Source of the DNA: Cellvibrionaceae bacterium
GTDB taxonomy: Bacteria; Pseudomonadota; Gammaproteobacteria; Pseudomonadales; Cellvibrionaceae
DNA: 64,000 bases
Reading direction: 5' to 3'
NCBI GenBank assembly: GCA_021151825.1
Contig: JAGKWQ010000009.1
Span: forward strand, 310,001 to 374,000
Shown: one piece after another, positions 30,469-39,820 of the stretch
Layout of the letters: every line of letters starts with the position of its first letter
Numbering within the stretch: position 1 is the stretch's first letter
The notes under the pieces: model-generated
Database searches by the model: none
Told to the model about the DNA's origin: nothing
Seen by the model: the letters and a program-made list of their open reading frames with translations, nothing else
Program-made: the position numbers and the translations under genes

Positions 30469-33400
30469 GTGGATAACTATAAATTAAGCCCTCAACAGAA
30501 ACGACATGTTGATTTGGCAGGAAATGAACTTTATTCATCCTTTGCTTATGTCGAATTTTCTTACCCGGAGCAGCAACCGGATGTTGTTCGTATCAAGGAA
30601 AAACTGATTAGCCTTATCGACAATATTCCCTGTTTGCGTTCGCAGTTAACAAAGGATTGTTCAGCGTTAAACATTTCGCCACCAGAAGAGAGCTATTTGT
30701 TTCTCGATTATCAAATAATTGACCTTGATTGTTCCAGTACCGATCAAAGGTCGCTGGCGGCTCAAAAAATACAATCATCGTTCATCGATAATCCATCAGT
30801 AAATTTAATTTCCTATATTTTTCTGGATGGCCCTGGATCACCAAAGATGTATCTTGCTGCCAGGTCCTGGTTAAGTGATGTCAACTCCTTACTGCTGCTG
30901 GCTCAAGATTTAAGTGGTGATATCGATAATATTTGTTGTGATATTGATTATTTTGATTTACACACCTGGCTGTGGGACGCGGTAGAAGAAGGTAGGAATT
31001 TGGAGAATCAGTCAAGACTTCCAGAAGAGGTTTTTGGAGTATCTTCAGCCAGTGCGAGTAAAGGTCGTGTTGCTTTCGGTTCAGAAATAAATGGCCCAAT
31101 AAAAATCATGGATATTGGTGAAATATCTGGCCTCAATAAATCCAATATAATGATTCCCCAAGAACTAATTCTGGCCTGTTATACACATTTGTTAGCAGGG
31201 CGAAATGAGCAAAACCGAGTGTGTGTTGCTTATGATGTTATTGGTCGTGGCTACGATGAGCTAAATGGGTTATTCGGCCCCATTGCCAAGCAAATACCCA
31301 TTCAGGTGGATTTATCCACACATGTGTCTTATGCAGCACTTATTGAGTATTGCCGCGAAAAGATAGTTCAAATAAGTCAGGAAGCGGATACCTTTGATTG
31401 GATAAATACTGGCCGTGAACAGCATGAGGGTTGTGAGTACGGTTTTGCGTATTACGATAAGAGTGTATTTGGCAAACTGTTGGATGCTGTAGGTTTTGAT
31501 ACCGGCTATAAAAATAAACTACAAGTCATCGTAGGTAACTGTAAAAGCTCTTCAGATCTTTACCTTGTTTATGATGAGCGCTATTTTGATCAGGGGGCGA
31601 TACGGTTTTTTGCACTCCAGTTTGTCTCTTTGCTACAAAAAATAAATCAGGATTTATCAAAAACAATAAATAAAATCCCGCTTATTGATAATGAGCTTGC
31701 CGATTTGGTGTTGCGCCTTGGAAATGGTGGCATTCAGGTTCTGAATCATTTGAACGATGAGCCTATTATAAATTTTTCCCATTATGTAGATTTTTATGCT
31801 CAAACCAAACCTGATGCACTGGCACTTTATGGTCAACGTCAACAATTGGTATACAGGGAATTAGCACAGCGTACGAACCAACTGGCAAATTTCTTTTTAG
31901 TAGAAGGTATTCAAGCGGGGTCTCGAATCGGTTTGTGTTTACCTCGATCCGAAGCCATGGTTATTTGCATGGTGGCTGCTTTTAAAGCGGGCTGTTCTTT
32001 TGTACCCATAGATCCAGGTTATCCTCCGGCGCGTATTCAACAAATCATCAATGGGGCCAAGCTTGCTGCGCTTGTTACTTCAACCGCCTATATGGATGTT
32101 GTAAGTGAATCTGTTGACGAGTTGTTATTGTTTGATCTGGAAAAGGAGGGCGCTTATATCAATGAATGTTCAGCACAGCGTCCGCCAATTGCACACCATG
32201 CATTGGAAGAAGCCTACACTATTTTTACATCCGGCTCGACTGGCATACCTAAAGGTGTGAGTATCAGCCACAAATCTCTTTTAAATTATGTGATGGGGCT
32301 GCAACAGCGCATAGATTTTTCGCAGATTGAATCGTTGATGGCGTTATCCACAGTTGCTGCGGATCTTGGATATACTGCAATTTTTGGTGCATTAGCGACT
32401 GGCCGACAGCTGCGTATTATCAGCGAAGAAAAATCACTGGATGCCCCGGCACTGGCCAACGAGCTGTGCGCCGTACCTGTTGATTGCCTTAAAATTGTTC
32501 CTTCCCATCTGCGCGCGTTGCTTGCGGTAGAGGACCCGATTAATGTGTTGCCCAAAAAAGTTTTGATTTTTGGCGGCGAAAAAATTTCCCACGATTTAAT
32601 TGCGTTAGTGCAGTCAATAAATCCGCAGATCAAGATTTATAATCATTATGGTCCTACTGAAACGACCATCGGTGTCGCAGCAAGGAGCATCAATCTTGAT
32701 GAGGTTAAGCTTTTAGCATCGATTCCTATTGGTACCGCATTAACAAACTCCCAGTTCTATGTATTGAATAAGACATTGCATCACTGCGGGGTCGGAGTAG
32801 AAGGGGAGTTGTATATTGCAGGCACCGGATTAGCGTTGGGTTATGTTAATGATCCGGCTCGTAATGCATTACTTTTTATCCCGGATCCTTTTGTATCAGT
32901 TCCCGGTTCACGTATGTACCGCACTGGTGATCGCGTCATTATGCAGGATGATGGTAGCGTGATATTCAAGGGGCGTACAGATTATCAATTGAAGTTACGT
33001 GGCTATCGAATTGAATTGGAAGAAATTGAAAACACCATTCTGAAAACAGGGCACGTCGATTCAGTTGTGGTAACTGTATATAAGGATGACGAGCAAGCAT
33101 TAAATACAGGTAAGCTTATCGCCTATTTTTCGGGGCCAAGCCATGATTGTAGTGAGGCCATTGTGACAGAATTAAAACAATGGTTGCCAAACTATATGGT
33201 GCCTGGCCAATGGATATGGCTGTCAAAAATGCCATTAAATGCTAATGGAAAAATAAATCGAAATGCATTGCCAAAACCCGAAGTTGCTATTCGGAATACC
33301 GACTACGAAGAAAACAATCCTATTGAGCGCGCACTCTTGGGATTACTGGAAAAATTGTTGGGTATTAAATCTTTATCAAAGCATGATAATTTCTTTAGTG

Positions 33401-35022
33401 TCGGTGGAGACTCCATTACCGCAATTCAATTCGTCGCAAAAGCACGGCAAGACGGATTTATCCTAAAACCTAAACAAGTCTTTGATTTTCCTACCATAGA
33501 AGATTTGGCAAAAGTAACTGAAGTTGAATCCATAAAGGACGTGGTAAATATTCCTATTTCAGGGCAGAGTCTATTATCACCTATCCAGTCACGTTTTTTT
33601 CAACGCTTTACCACAGACTTGCACCATTATAACCAAGCGCTGCTTTTGCAAACCGGTATTGATGAGTCTTTTTCATTGGAAGAGCTAAGTGTGGCCATTG
33701 GTGAGCTATTGGCGCATCACGACATCCTGAGATTGACATTTGATACGAATGGACCAGAGGTGCTCGGTAATTATCAGGATATCACTAAGGACTTTGTTGC
33801 GAATTCCTGCCAATGGATAGAGTGGGAACAGTTCGATGATAAAACCTTTGAACAATATGTCCAACTGGAAGTTGAGCGGCAACAACAGCAATTCAATTTA
33901 ACTACCGGTCCATTAGCCAGGTTTGTGGCTATTAGGAACGTACAAAAGAATCAGATGTTTTTATTTGTGGTAATTCATCATTTATTGGTGGATGCGTATT
34001 CATGGAATATTATCGAGGAAGACCTGAACATTCTTTTACGCAATGCGCAACAAAATAAAAAGGCAATATTAGGTCAAAAGTCCCAAAGCTATGACGCCTG
34101 GACCAAACGTATTGCACAGTGTAATCAGGATGGGTATTTTGCTAATGAGTTGGATTATTGGCGCAGGCAATTTCCTGAAGGCCCACAAAGCGCTGATTTT
34201 TTTAATAATGCTTCCAATTATTTACCGTCTGCCGAAAATGAAATTGTTTTATTGGATAGTGATCTCGCTCGGGAGTTAGTAGCGGGAAATACTCATGAAA
34301 CCTTTAACACGAATGTTGTCGATATTGTTCTGTGCGCTTTTTTGCTTGCTTTTACGGAAAAGGTTGGTAGCCATGGTTTGCACGTTATGATGGAGTCCCA
34401 TGGGCGTAGTAATTCTGGCGTGGACCTTGATGTATCCAGGACCATCGGTTGGTTTACCAGTATGTATCCACTTTATCTCCAGCTAGGGGGCACGGCTACA
34501 CTCACTGACCTCCTGAAAAGTGTTAAAGAACAGCTTCGTAATGTTCCTCAGGATGGGTTGGGTTATGGGGTTTTGAAATATAACGAAAAAAGCTGCGACC
34601 TTGATCGCCCCGAACCAAAAATCTGTTTCAATTATTTTGGAAAAATTTTTCAGGGTGAAAAATCTGTAACTGTAAATTCCGGATTAGAAAAATCAGAGAA
34701 AATTCTACGGGTTTCCTCCTTGAATCACCTTGCGCAATTCAATACCAGGTCCATTAGCCAGGAGCGGGTATTTCAAATAGAAATTGTTGGGATGGAGGTT
34801 GAGGATGGCATTGCGTTCAATATTATTTATAACACGCAGGCAATCGATAAGCCTTTTATAACGGATATCATAAATAAATTTAAGCAAGGTATCGTTAATT
34901 TGATTCAGATCTGCAAGGAATCCCAAGGGGGTTTTACTCCTTCTGATTTGGCCGATTTGGATATGAACCAAAGCGATATTGACGCGCTCATTAACGAAAA
35001 GCTTGCCGGCTTAACGATTTAA
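30469..35022 (+). CDS. NRPS: interface (dead C)-A(Asp)-PCP-E
   Basis: 1517 aa with a GTG start. The first ~420 residues are a condensation homologue that begins like one (KLSPQQKRH), but the HHxxxD motif reads R132-S133-W-L-S-D137, so both histidines are lost. It cannot condense in the usual way. This fits the 'interface' domain that recruits Asp beta-hydroxylases. The A domain (about 435-930) has code D-L-T-K-I-G-H-I-G, the aspartate pattern (His at position 322; D632 is position 235). The PCP Ser is 982 (VGGDSIT). The C-terminal E domain looks active: H1170, H1171, D1175, E1309 in ESHGR, and FNYFGK. The output is D-beta-hydroxyaspartate. The missing condensation function is supplied most simply by the C domain that ends the NRPS at 18,320-27,676, although two genes lie between them. 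Confidence 0.94.
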   Translation: MDNYKLSPQQKRHVDLAGNELYSSFAYVEFSYPEQQPDVVRIKEKLISLIDNIPCLRSQLTKDCSALNISPPEESYLFLDYQIIDLDCSSTDQRSLAAQKIQSSFIDNPSVNLISYIFLDGPGSPKMYLAARSWLSDVNSLLLLAQDLSGDIDNICCDIDYFDLHTWLWDAVEEGRNLENQSRLPEEVFGVSSASASKGRVAFGSEINGPIKIMDIGEISGLNKSNIMIPQELILACYTHLLAGRNEQNRVCVAYDVIGRGYDELNGLFGPIAKQIPIQVDLSTHVSYAALIEYCREKIVQISQEADTFDWINTGREQHEGCEYGFAYYDKSVFGKLLDAVGFDTGYKNKLQVIVGNCKSSSDLYLVYDERYFDQGAIRFFALQFVSLLQKINQDLSKTINKIPLIDNELADLVLRLGNGGIQVLNHLNDEPIINFSHYVDFYAQTKPDALALYGQRQQLVYRELAQRTNQLANFFLVEGIQAGSRIGLCLPRSEAMVICMVAAFKAGCSFVPIDPGYPPARIQQIINGAKLAALVTSTAYMDVVSESVDELLLFDLEKEGAYINECSAQRPPIAHHALEEAYTIFTSGSTGIPKGVSISHKSLLNYVMGLQQRIDFSQIESLMALSTVAADLGYTAIFGALATGRQLRIISEEKSLDAPALANELCAVPVDCLKIVPSHLRALLAVEDPINVLPKKVLIFGGEKISHDLIALVQSINPQIKIYNHYGPTETTIGVAARSINLDEVKLLASIPIGTALTNSQFYVLNKTLHHCGVGVEGELYIAGTGLALGYVNDPARNALLFIPDPFVSVPGSRMYRTGDRVIMQDDGSVIFKGRTDYQLKLRGYRIELEEIENTILKTGHVDSVVVTVYKDDEQALNTGKLIAYFSGPSHDCSEAIVTELKQWLPNYMVPGQWIWLSKMPLNANGKINRNALPKPEVAIRNTDYEENNPIERALLGLLEKLLGIKSLSKHDNFFSVGGDSITAIQFVAKARQDGFILKPKQVFDFPTIEDLAKVTEVESIKDVVNIPISGQSLLSPIQSRFFQRFTTDLHHYNQALLLQTGIDESFSLEELSVAIGELLAHHDILRLTFDTNGPEVLGNYQDITKDFVANSCQWIEWEQFDDKTFEQYVQLEVERQQQQFNLTTGPLARFVAIRNVQKNQMFLFVVIHHLLVDAYSWNIIEEDLNILLRNAQQNKKAILGQKSQSYDAWTKRIAQCNQDGYFANELDYWRRQFPEGPQSADFFNNASNYLPSAENEIVLLDSDLARELVAGNTHETFNTNVVDIVLCAFLLAFTEKVGSHGLHVMMESHGRSNSGVDLDVSRTIGWFTSMYPLYLQLGGTATLTDLLKSVKEQLRNVPQDGLGYGVLKYNEKSCDLDRPEPKICFNYFGKIFQGEKSVTVNSGLEKSEKILRVSSLNHLAQFNTRSISQERVFQIEIVGMEVEDGIAFNIIYNTQAIDKPFITDIINKFKQGIVNLIQICKESQGGFTPSDLADLDMNQSDIDALINEKLAGLTI

Positions 35023-35049
35023 GTTGCCAGAATTTCAAGGGAGAATCTA

Positions 35050-38000
35050 ATGAATAAACAAAATATTTCCTCTATACATCCGGCAACGCGCATCCAATGC
35101 GGCATGTTATTCCATAATATGGCCCACCCGGAGACGGGTGTATATATACCGCAGCATGTAATCGAATTGATTGCCGATATCGATGTCGCCATCTTTGGTA
35201 AAGCTTGGCAATATGTTATTGATCGGCATGGCGTATTTAGAACACTGTTTATTAATCTGGATGCTGAAATGCCATTGCAAGTGGAATTAAAGCAAGTGCC
35301 AGTACCTATTGAATATAAAGACTGGCGAGCAATGGAATTTGTGGAGCAGAAAAATAAACTGGACGATATCAGGGGAGAGCAATGGTTAACGCCATTTGAT
35401 ATTGAAAAGCCACCGCTTATGCGCTTGCTACTGATCCAGTTGGAGGATCGTCGTTTTCAATTTATATGGACTTATCACCATTGTATTTTGGATGGTTGGT
35501 CTGGTTCCATAGTTCTAAAAGATTTTTTTACTGCCTATGAAACCCTGATTCTTGGACATAGCCTTAATTCTTCCAGAGCCGAATCCTATGTGAATTACAT
35601 GCGTTGGTTAAAGCAACAGGATTATTTTGTGGCACAGGAGTATTGGCAGAATTTGCTCAAGGATTATCGTGGACACGGCAGTTTTGAAAATGCATTTTCC
35701 AATGGTGTTTCAACATTGCCTGCTGCCAGCCATTCAACAGGTAGATACGACACCAGTATCATCTTTCCGAAAACACTGAGTGATGTATTCCGACAAATTG
35801 CGCGTTGTAATCAGGTAACCCTGAATAGCCTGTTTCAAGCAGTAGTTGGCATTCTTTTACATCGTTATACCGGAGATAAGGATTTCGTTGTTGGTGTGAC
35901 GGTTTCTGGCAGGCCTGCTGATTTGGCCAATGTGGAAAGTATTGTTGGGCAATTTATTAATACCGTACCCCTGAGAATAGGTGTAGATTCCAGAAAAACT
36001 ATTAGAGATTTACTCCTTGATTTGCATAGCCAAAATTCAGCGAGCAATGAAAATTCCTTTGTCGCCCTTGTCGATATACAAAATATCGCTAGAAAGTCGG
36101 GAATTGAAAAATTATTTGATACATTAATTGTATTTGAAAACTATCCGATTTCCGGTGTGACGCATCAGACAAATGAAGATGTCAGTGTAAAGCATATATT
36201 TTCAGTATCACAAAATAATTTCCCGCTTTCCTTTGTCATAGTTCCTGGTGATGAAATAGACATCACTCTAAAATATCACCCCCGCCATTACACTCAAGAG
36301 CAAGTAGAGGGGATCGCAAAACAATTTTTGGCATTGGCTAATCGGATAGCGCAACTGGGTGAGGATATCCTTGCAGAAAATACCTCCCAGCCGGTTATTC
36401 AGCAATTGGTTTTTCTAGCGGATAATGAAGCAGCGGAAGCCTCATTGAAAGGTGAATTAAAAACATTTCAATTTTCCGATTTCACCCAGGCTTTCCTGGA
36501 GATTGCAACGCGTTGTGCAATAAGCACCGCACTGGAGTATGTTGAAGACAGCAAGTTAAAGAAAATTACCTATGAAGAATTGGATGTTCGGACAAAAAAA
36601 TTAGCTGGGTTTCTTCTGAGTGAAAACATAACGATTGGTGATCGCGTCGCAATTTGCCTGCCAAGAAGTAAGGAATTTATCATTTCTATAATTGCCTGCT
36701 TGCGCGCTGGTATAGCTTTTGTGCCTATTGATGTAAAAAATCCTTCTTCACGGATAAGTCGCATTTTGTCGCAGTCCAGGGTTTCGGCTGTGATTTCGAT
36801 AGGTGAGTTCCTCGATAAAGTCAGCGAGACAACGGAAGAAATTTCAATATTTGACTGGCAGAGCGATGCGGACCTTATGGCCCAGGGGGATGACTCTTAT
36901 ATTGACCCCCGAATCCCCGGCAATCTGCCCTCATACATAATATATACCTCAGGTTCAACCGGCGAACCAAAAGGGGTTGTCGTACATCATTCTGCCTTGA
37001 TGAATTATTCATCGGCAATTAATTCCCGCTTTGATTATCCCCGGGATTTTGTAATGTCTGCTTTATCTACGGTAGCGGCAGACTTGGCGTATACCGCGAT
37101 TTTTGGAGCACTGACATCAGGAAAGGCTTTCCGAATTATTGATGAAGAGAAGGCTTTTAATCCTGAAGCACTTGCGCAGGAGTTACAGGAGCATCCCATC
37201 GATAGCTTGAAAATTGTACCGAGCCATTTAGCTGCCCTGTTAAGTCACCAGGAACCTGCTGCGCTGCTACCAGTCAGGAATATTATTTTAGGTGGTGAAA
37301 AGTTAGAAGCGGTGTTGGTAAACCGAATTAAATCGATAAGACCGGATTTGGAAATTATAAATCATTATGGTCCAACCGAAACCACAGTGGGCGTTTTAAC
37401 GCATCGGGTTGATGACGCGCTCATTGGTGGATCTAAAATGATAAAAACGCATGTTTTGCCTATAGGAACACCATTAGCAAATATACAAACGCTTATTCTC
37501 GATGACGATCTGCAACAGGTGGTTCAGGGGCGCAAAGGGTATTTATATATTGCCGGAGCGAGCCTCGCCACCGCGTATTTTTCAATGCCTGCGTTAACAG
37601 CGGAAAAATTCATTCCCAACCCTTTTACGGATATTCCTGGTGAAAGATTGTATGCCACGGGAGATTTGGCAAAAATTAATGAGCATGGAAATGTTGAATT
37701 TTTTGGCCGCAGTGATGATCAGGTAAAAATCAATGGTTATCGCGTCGAACTTGGTGAAATAAAAGCAATTCTTGAACTGTGCCCACTTATTCACGGTATT
37801 GCATTAGCTATTAGCGACACATCCCAACTGTTGGCTTTTATTATCGGCGATGAAACGGATCTTCATGCTATTAAGCTATTTGCGCAGGAGCATTTGCCTC
37901 AATATATGCAACCACAAAACTGGTTCGTTGTTGATAGGTTTCCGTTAAATGCAAATGGCAAATTGGATACGAAAGCGCTTAAAGAGCTTGGTAAGGGCAT

Positions 38001-39747
38001 TGGTTGTGCTAAAGAAAAAATTATGCCAAGGAACATGTTAGAGCAAGATATCCACGATATCTGGTCGGCGGTACTAAATACGGAAGAATTTGGCGTAGAG
38101 GATAGTTTCTTCCAGGTGGGTGGTGATTCCTTGTCCGTTATTCGCATGGTATCCAGGCTGAAAAAAAGCGGCTACCCGTTAGAGTTCAGGGATATATACG
38201 AGCATCCGACAATAGCATCTCAGGCTGCTTTCTTTGAAAAAAATAAAAGTTGTGACACGAGAGCTGTGGAGGTATTTGACACGCCTGGTGTTTCCACTTG
38301 TGATGAGTCAGGGACAGCGTCGTCGCACGAAATTGTGTTGACGCCTACTCAATATTGGTTTTTTTCGCATTCAGGTCGGGAATCACCCAGTTGGCTTAAA
38401 GAAGTGGTCTTTGATTTTCCTATGGGGCTGGATGTGGAAGTGCTAAGAGAGGCAACTCACCATTTATTGGCTCGCCATGAAGGACTTCATTGTCGATTCT
38501 ATATGCGTGACCATCAGGAAACACCGTGGGCGGGAGAAATTTTACCTGTGAATGTCGATAAAGTATTTAGCGTTATTGAAGCCGCCGATACTGAAATTGA
38601 TAATCCCGAGGCGTTCTTGAAGATTCGTCAAAAAATAAAATCTTCGATTGGTTATGATTCAGGCGAGCTATTTAAAATAGTTGCAGTCGTCGCCGGTGCT
38701 ACGAATAAAAATTTTGTAACGCATGACAAACTATATATTGTTGTACATCACTTGATATCTGATATGTTCTCCTTGCAGATTATTCTTGATGAGTTTTCTG
38801 AAATTTATAGCAAATTGCACCTGGATGGTAAGCCCCCCCGGTTCAAACCGATTTTGTCTCCCAATGAAATAGGCAGGTTCTGGAGCGATAAAACTAAAAC
38901 TGATGCTATTTTTCTTGAAATTAAAGAATGGTTGCGTTCCTTTTCCTGGGACAGGGTTTCGAAAGTACCGAGGGAAATTTTTATTACTGGTAAAAATAAC
39001 ACCCATAACTCGGTGGTTTGCCACCATGCTGTTGGTGATCCAATAATGTCATCCCGATTGATCGGGTGTACAAAGGTCAATCATGTATTGACCGTGCCGG
39101 AAATTTTGCAACTAGCGCTCGCCAATGTCATTTGTCGGTGGACTGGAAAAGACTTTATTCAAATGGTAACCATCGATTCCGGTCGCGGACTTTGTGCGCG
39201 ATACACGGGCAAAGACGCGTCTTCTACGGTGGGGTGGTTATCAATGGGGCGAATTTGCGTTGTTGAAAAAATGAATATCCAGGGTGGCTTTGATGAACTG
39301 TTAAATGCTTGCCTTAAATTAAAAAATGTTCCTCATAATGGGGTCATTATCCGCGATAAGGCGGATTATATAGATGCTGATGATTACGTGATTAATGATG
39401 AATTGATATTTAATTATAAAGGGATGTTTAATGGCGGGGCCAGTGGCGGGCAATCGGATGCCTTCCTTTATCGCGATGATTTAATTTCGAATGAAGATGT
39501 GGGAATCAATGAATCGGAACGTGAAACACAATTGCAGTTTGATTTTTTAATAAAAAATAATGTATTGGAAATGTTTATAATGTATAGCAGTAATTTGCAT
39601 TATCCGAGTACGATTGAGCGTCTTGCGCATGAATTTATGCTGGTTCTCGGCGAAATAATTCCGTTAGTTTATCCTGTGACCATTCCCAATGATTATGCCG
39701 GCGCCGATAGGTCTTTGGCTTCACCTTCATTGGAAATAAGTGACTAA
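35050..39747 (+). CDS. NRPS: C-A(Asp)-PCP-degenerate E
   Basis: 1565 aa, ATG start with an AAGGGAG site 6 bases upstream. The C domain (H143, H144, D148, G149 in HHCILDGWS) opens with IQCGMLFHN, a form typical of C domains that follow an E domain and take a D-configured donor. The A domain code is D-L-T-K-I-G-H-V-G, again aspartate (D678 is position 235). Its binding-pocket segments are nearly the same as in the preceding NRPS, suggesting module duplication. The PCP Ser is 1027 (VGGDSLS). The C-terminal ~440 residues resemble an E domain and keep HHLISD (H1233, H1234, D1238), but the EGHGR motif reads I1375-D-S-G-R1379, without the catalytic Glu in the ungapped alignment. Later motifs have also drifted (VPHNGVIIRD, FNYKGMF). 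This E domain is probably inactive or repurposed. No interface domain is present, so this Asp is probably not hydroxylated. Confidence 0.93.
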   Translation: MNKQNISSIHPATRIQCGMLFHNMAHPETGVYIPQHVIELIADIDVAIFGKAWQYVIDRHGVFRTLFINLDAEMPLQVELKQVPVPIEYKDWRAMEFVEQKNKLDDIRGEQWLTPFDIEKPPLMRLLLIQLEDRRFQFIWTYHHCILDGWSGSIVLKDFFTAYETLILGHSLNSSRAESYVNYMRWLKQQDYFVAQEYWQNLLKDYRGHGSFENAFSNGVSTLPAASHSTGRYDTSIIFPKTLSDVFRQIARCNQVTLNSLFQAVVGILLHRYTGDKDFVVGVTVSGRPADLANVESIVGQFINTVPLRIGVDSRKTIRDLLLDLHSQNSASNENSFVALVDIQNIARKSGIEKLFDTLIVFENYPISGVTHQTNEDVSVKHIFSVSQNNFPLSFVIVPGDEIDITLKYHPRHYTQEQVEGIAKQFLALANRIAQLGEDILAENTSQPVIQQLVFLADNEAAEASLKGELKTFQFSDFTQAFLEIATRCAISTALEYVEDSKLKKITYEELDVRTKKLAGFLLSENITIGDRVAICLPRSKEFIISIIACLRAGIAFVPIDVKNPSSRISRILSQSRVSAVISIGEFLDKVSETTEEISIFDWQSDADLMAQGDDSYIDPRIPGNLPSYIIYTSGSTGEPKGVVVHHSALMNYSSAINSRFDYPRDFVMSALSTVAADLAYTAIFGALTSGKAFRIIDEEKAFNPEALAQELQEHPIDSLKIVPSHLAALLSHQEPAALLPVRNIILGGEKLEAVLVNRIKSIRPDLEIINHYGPTETTVGVLTHRVDDALIGGSKMIKTHVLPIGTPLANIQTLILDDDLQQVVQGRKGYLYIAGASLATAYFSMPALTAEKFIPNPFTDIPGERLYATGDLAKINEHGNVEFFGRSDDQVKINGYRVELGEIKAILELCPLIHGIALAISDTSQLLAFIIGDETDLHAIKLFAQEHLPQYMQPQNWFVVDRFPLNANGKLDTKALKELGKGIGCAKEKIMPRNMLEQDIHDIWSAVLNTEEFGVEDSFFQVGGDSLSVIRMVSRLKKSGYPLEFRDIYEHPTIASQAAFFEKNKSCDTRAVEVFDTPGVSTCDESGTASSHEIVLTPTQYWFFSHSGRESPSWLKEVVFDFPMGLDVEVLREATHHLLARHEGLHCRFYMRDHQETPWAGEILPVNVDKVFSVIEAADTEIDNPEAFLKIRQKIKSSIGYDSGELFKIVAVVAGATNKNFVTHDKLYIVVHHLISDMFSLQIILDEFSEIYSKLHLDGKPPRFKPILSPNEIGRFWSDKTKTDAIFLEIKEWLRSFSWDRVSKVPREIFITGKNNTHNSVVCHHAVGDPIMSSRLIGCTKVNHVLTVPEILQLALANVICRWTGKDFIQMVTIDSGRGLCARYTGKDASSTVGWLSMGRICVVEKMNIQGGFDELLNACLKLKNVPHNGVIIRDKADYIDADDYVINDELIFNYKGMFNGGASGGQSDAFLYRDDLISNEDVGINESERETQLQFDFLIKNNVLEMFIMYSSNLHYPSTIERLAHEFMLVLGEIIPLVYPVTIPNDYAGADRSLASPSLEISD

Positions 39748-39770
39748 ATATTAAGAGCCACGTTTATAGT

Positions 39771-39789
39771 GTTATTTAAATTAAATAAC
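39771..39789. promoter_or_regulatory. Perfect A+T-rich palindrome upstream of the CmlA-like gene
   Basis: Two 9-base arms (GTTATTTAA and TTAAATAAC) flank a single A, a perfect inverted repeat centred 41 bases before the next ATG. It sits in the 73-bp gap between the NRPS stop and the hydroxylase start, one of the few real gaps inside the cluster. The symmetry and spacing suit a dimeric regulator site, but the arms are only A/T plus one G/C pair. There is no following T-run on either strand to make it a standard terminator. No regulator gene is present in the window, so the role is open. Confidence 0.35.
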
Positions 39790-39820
39790 GAATGCAGCCC
39801 TGACACTAATAGTAAATTTT

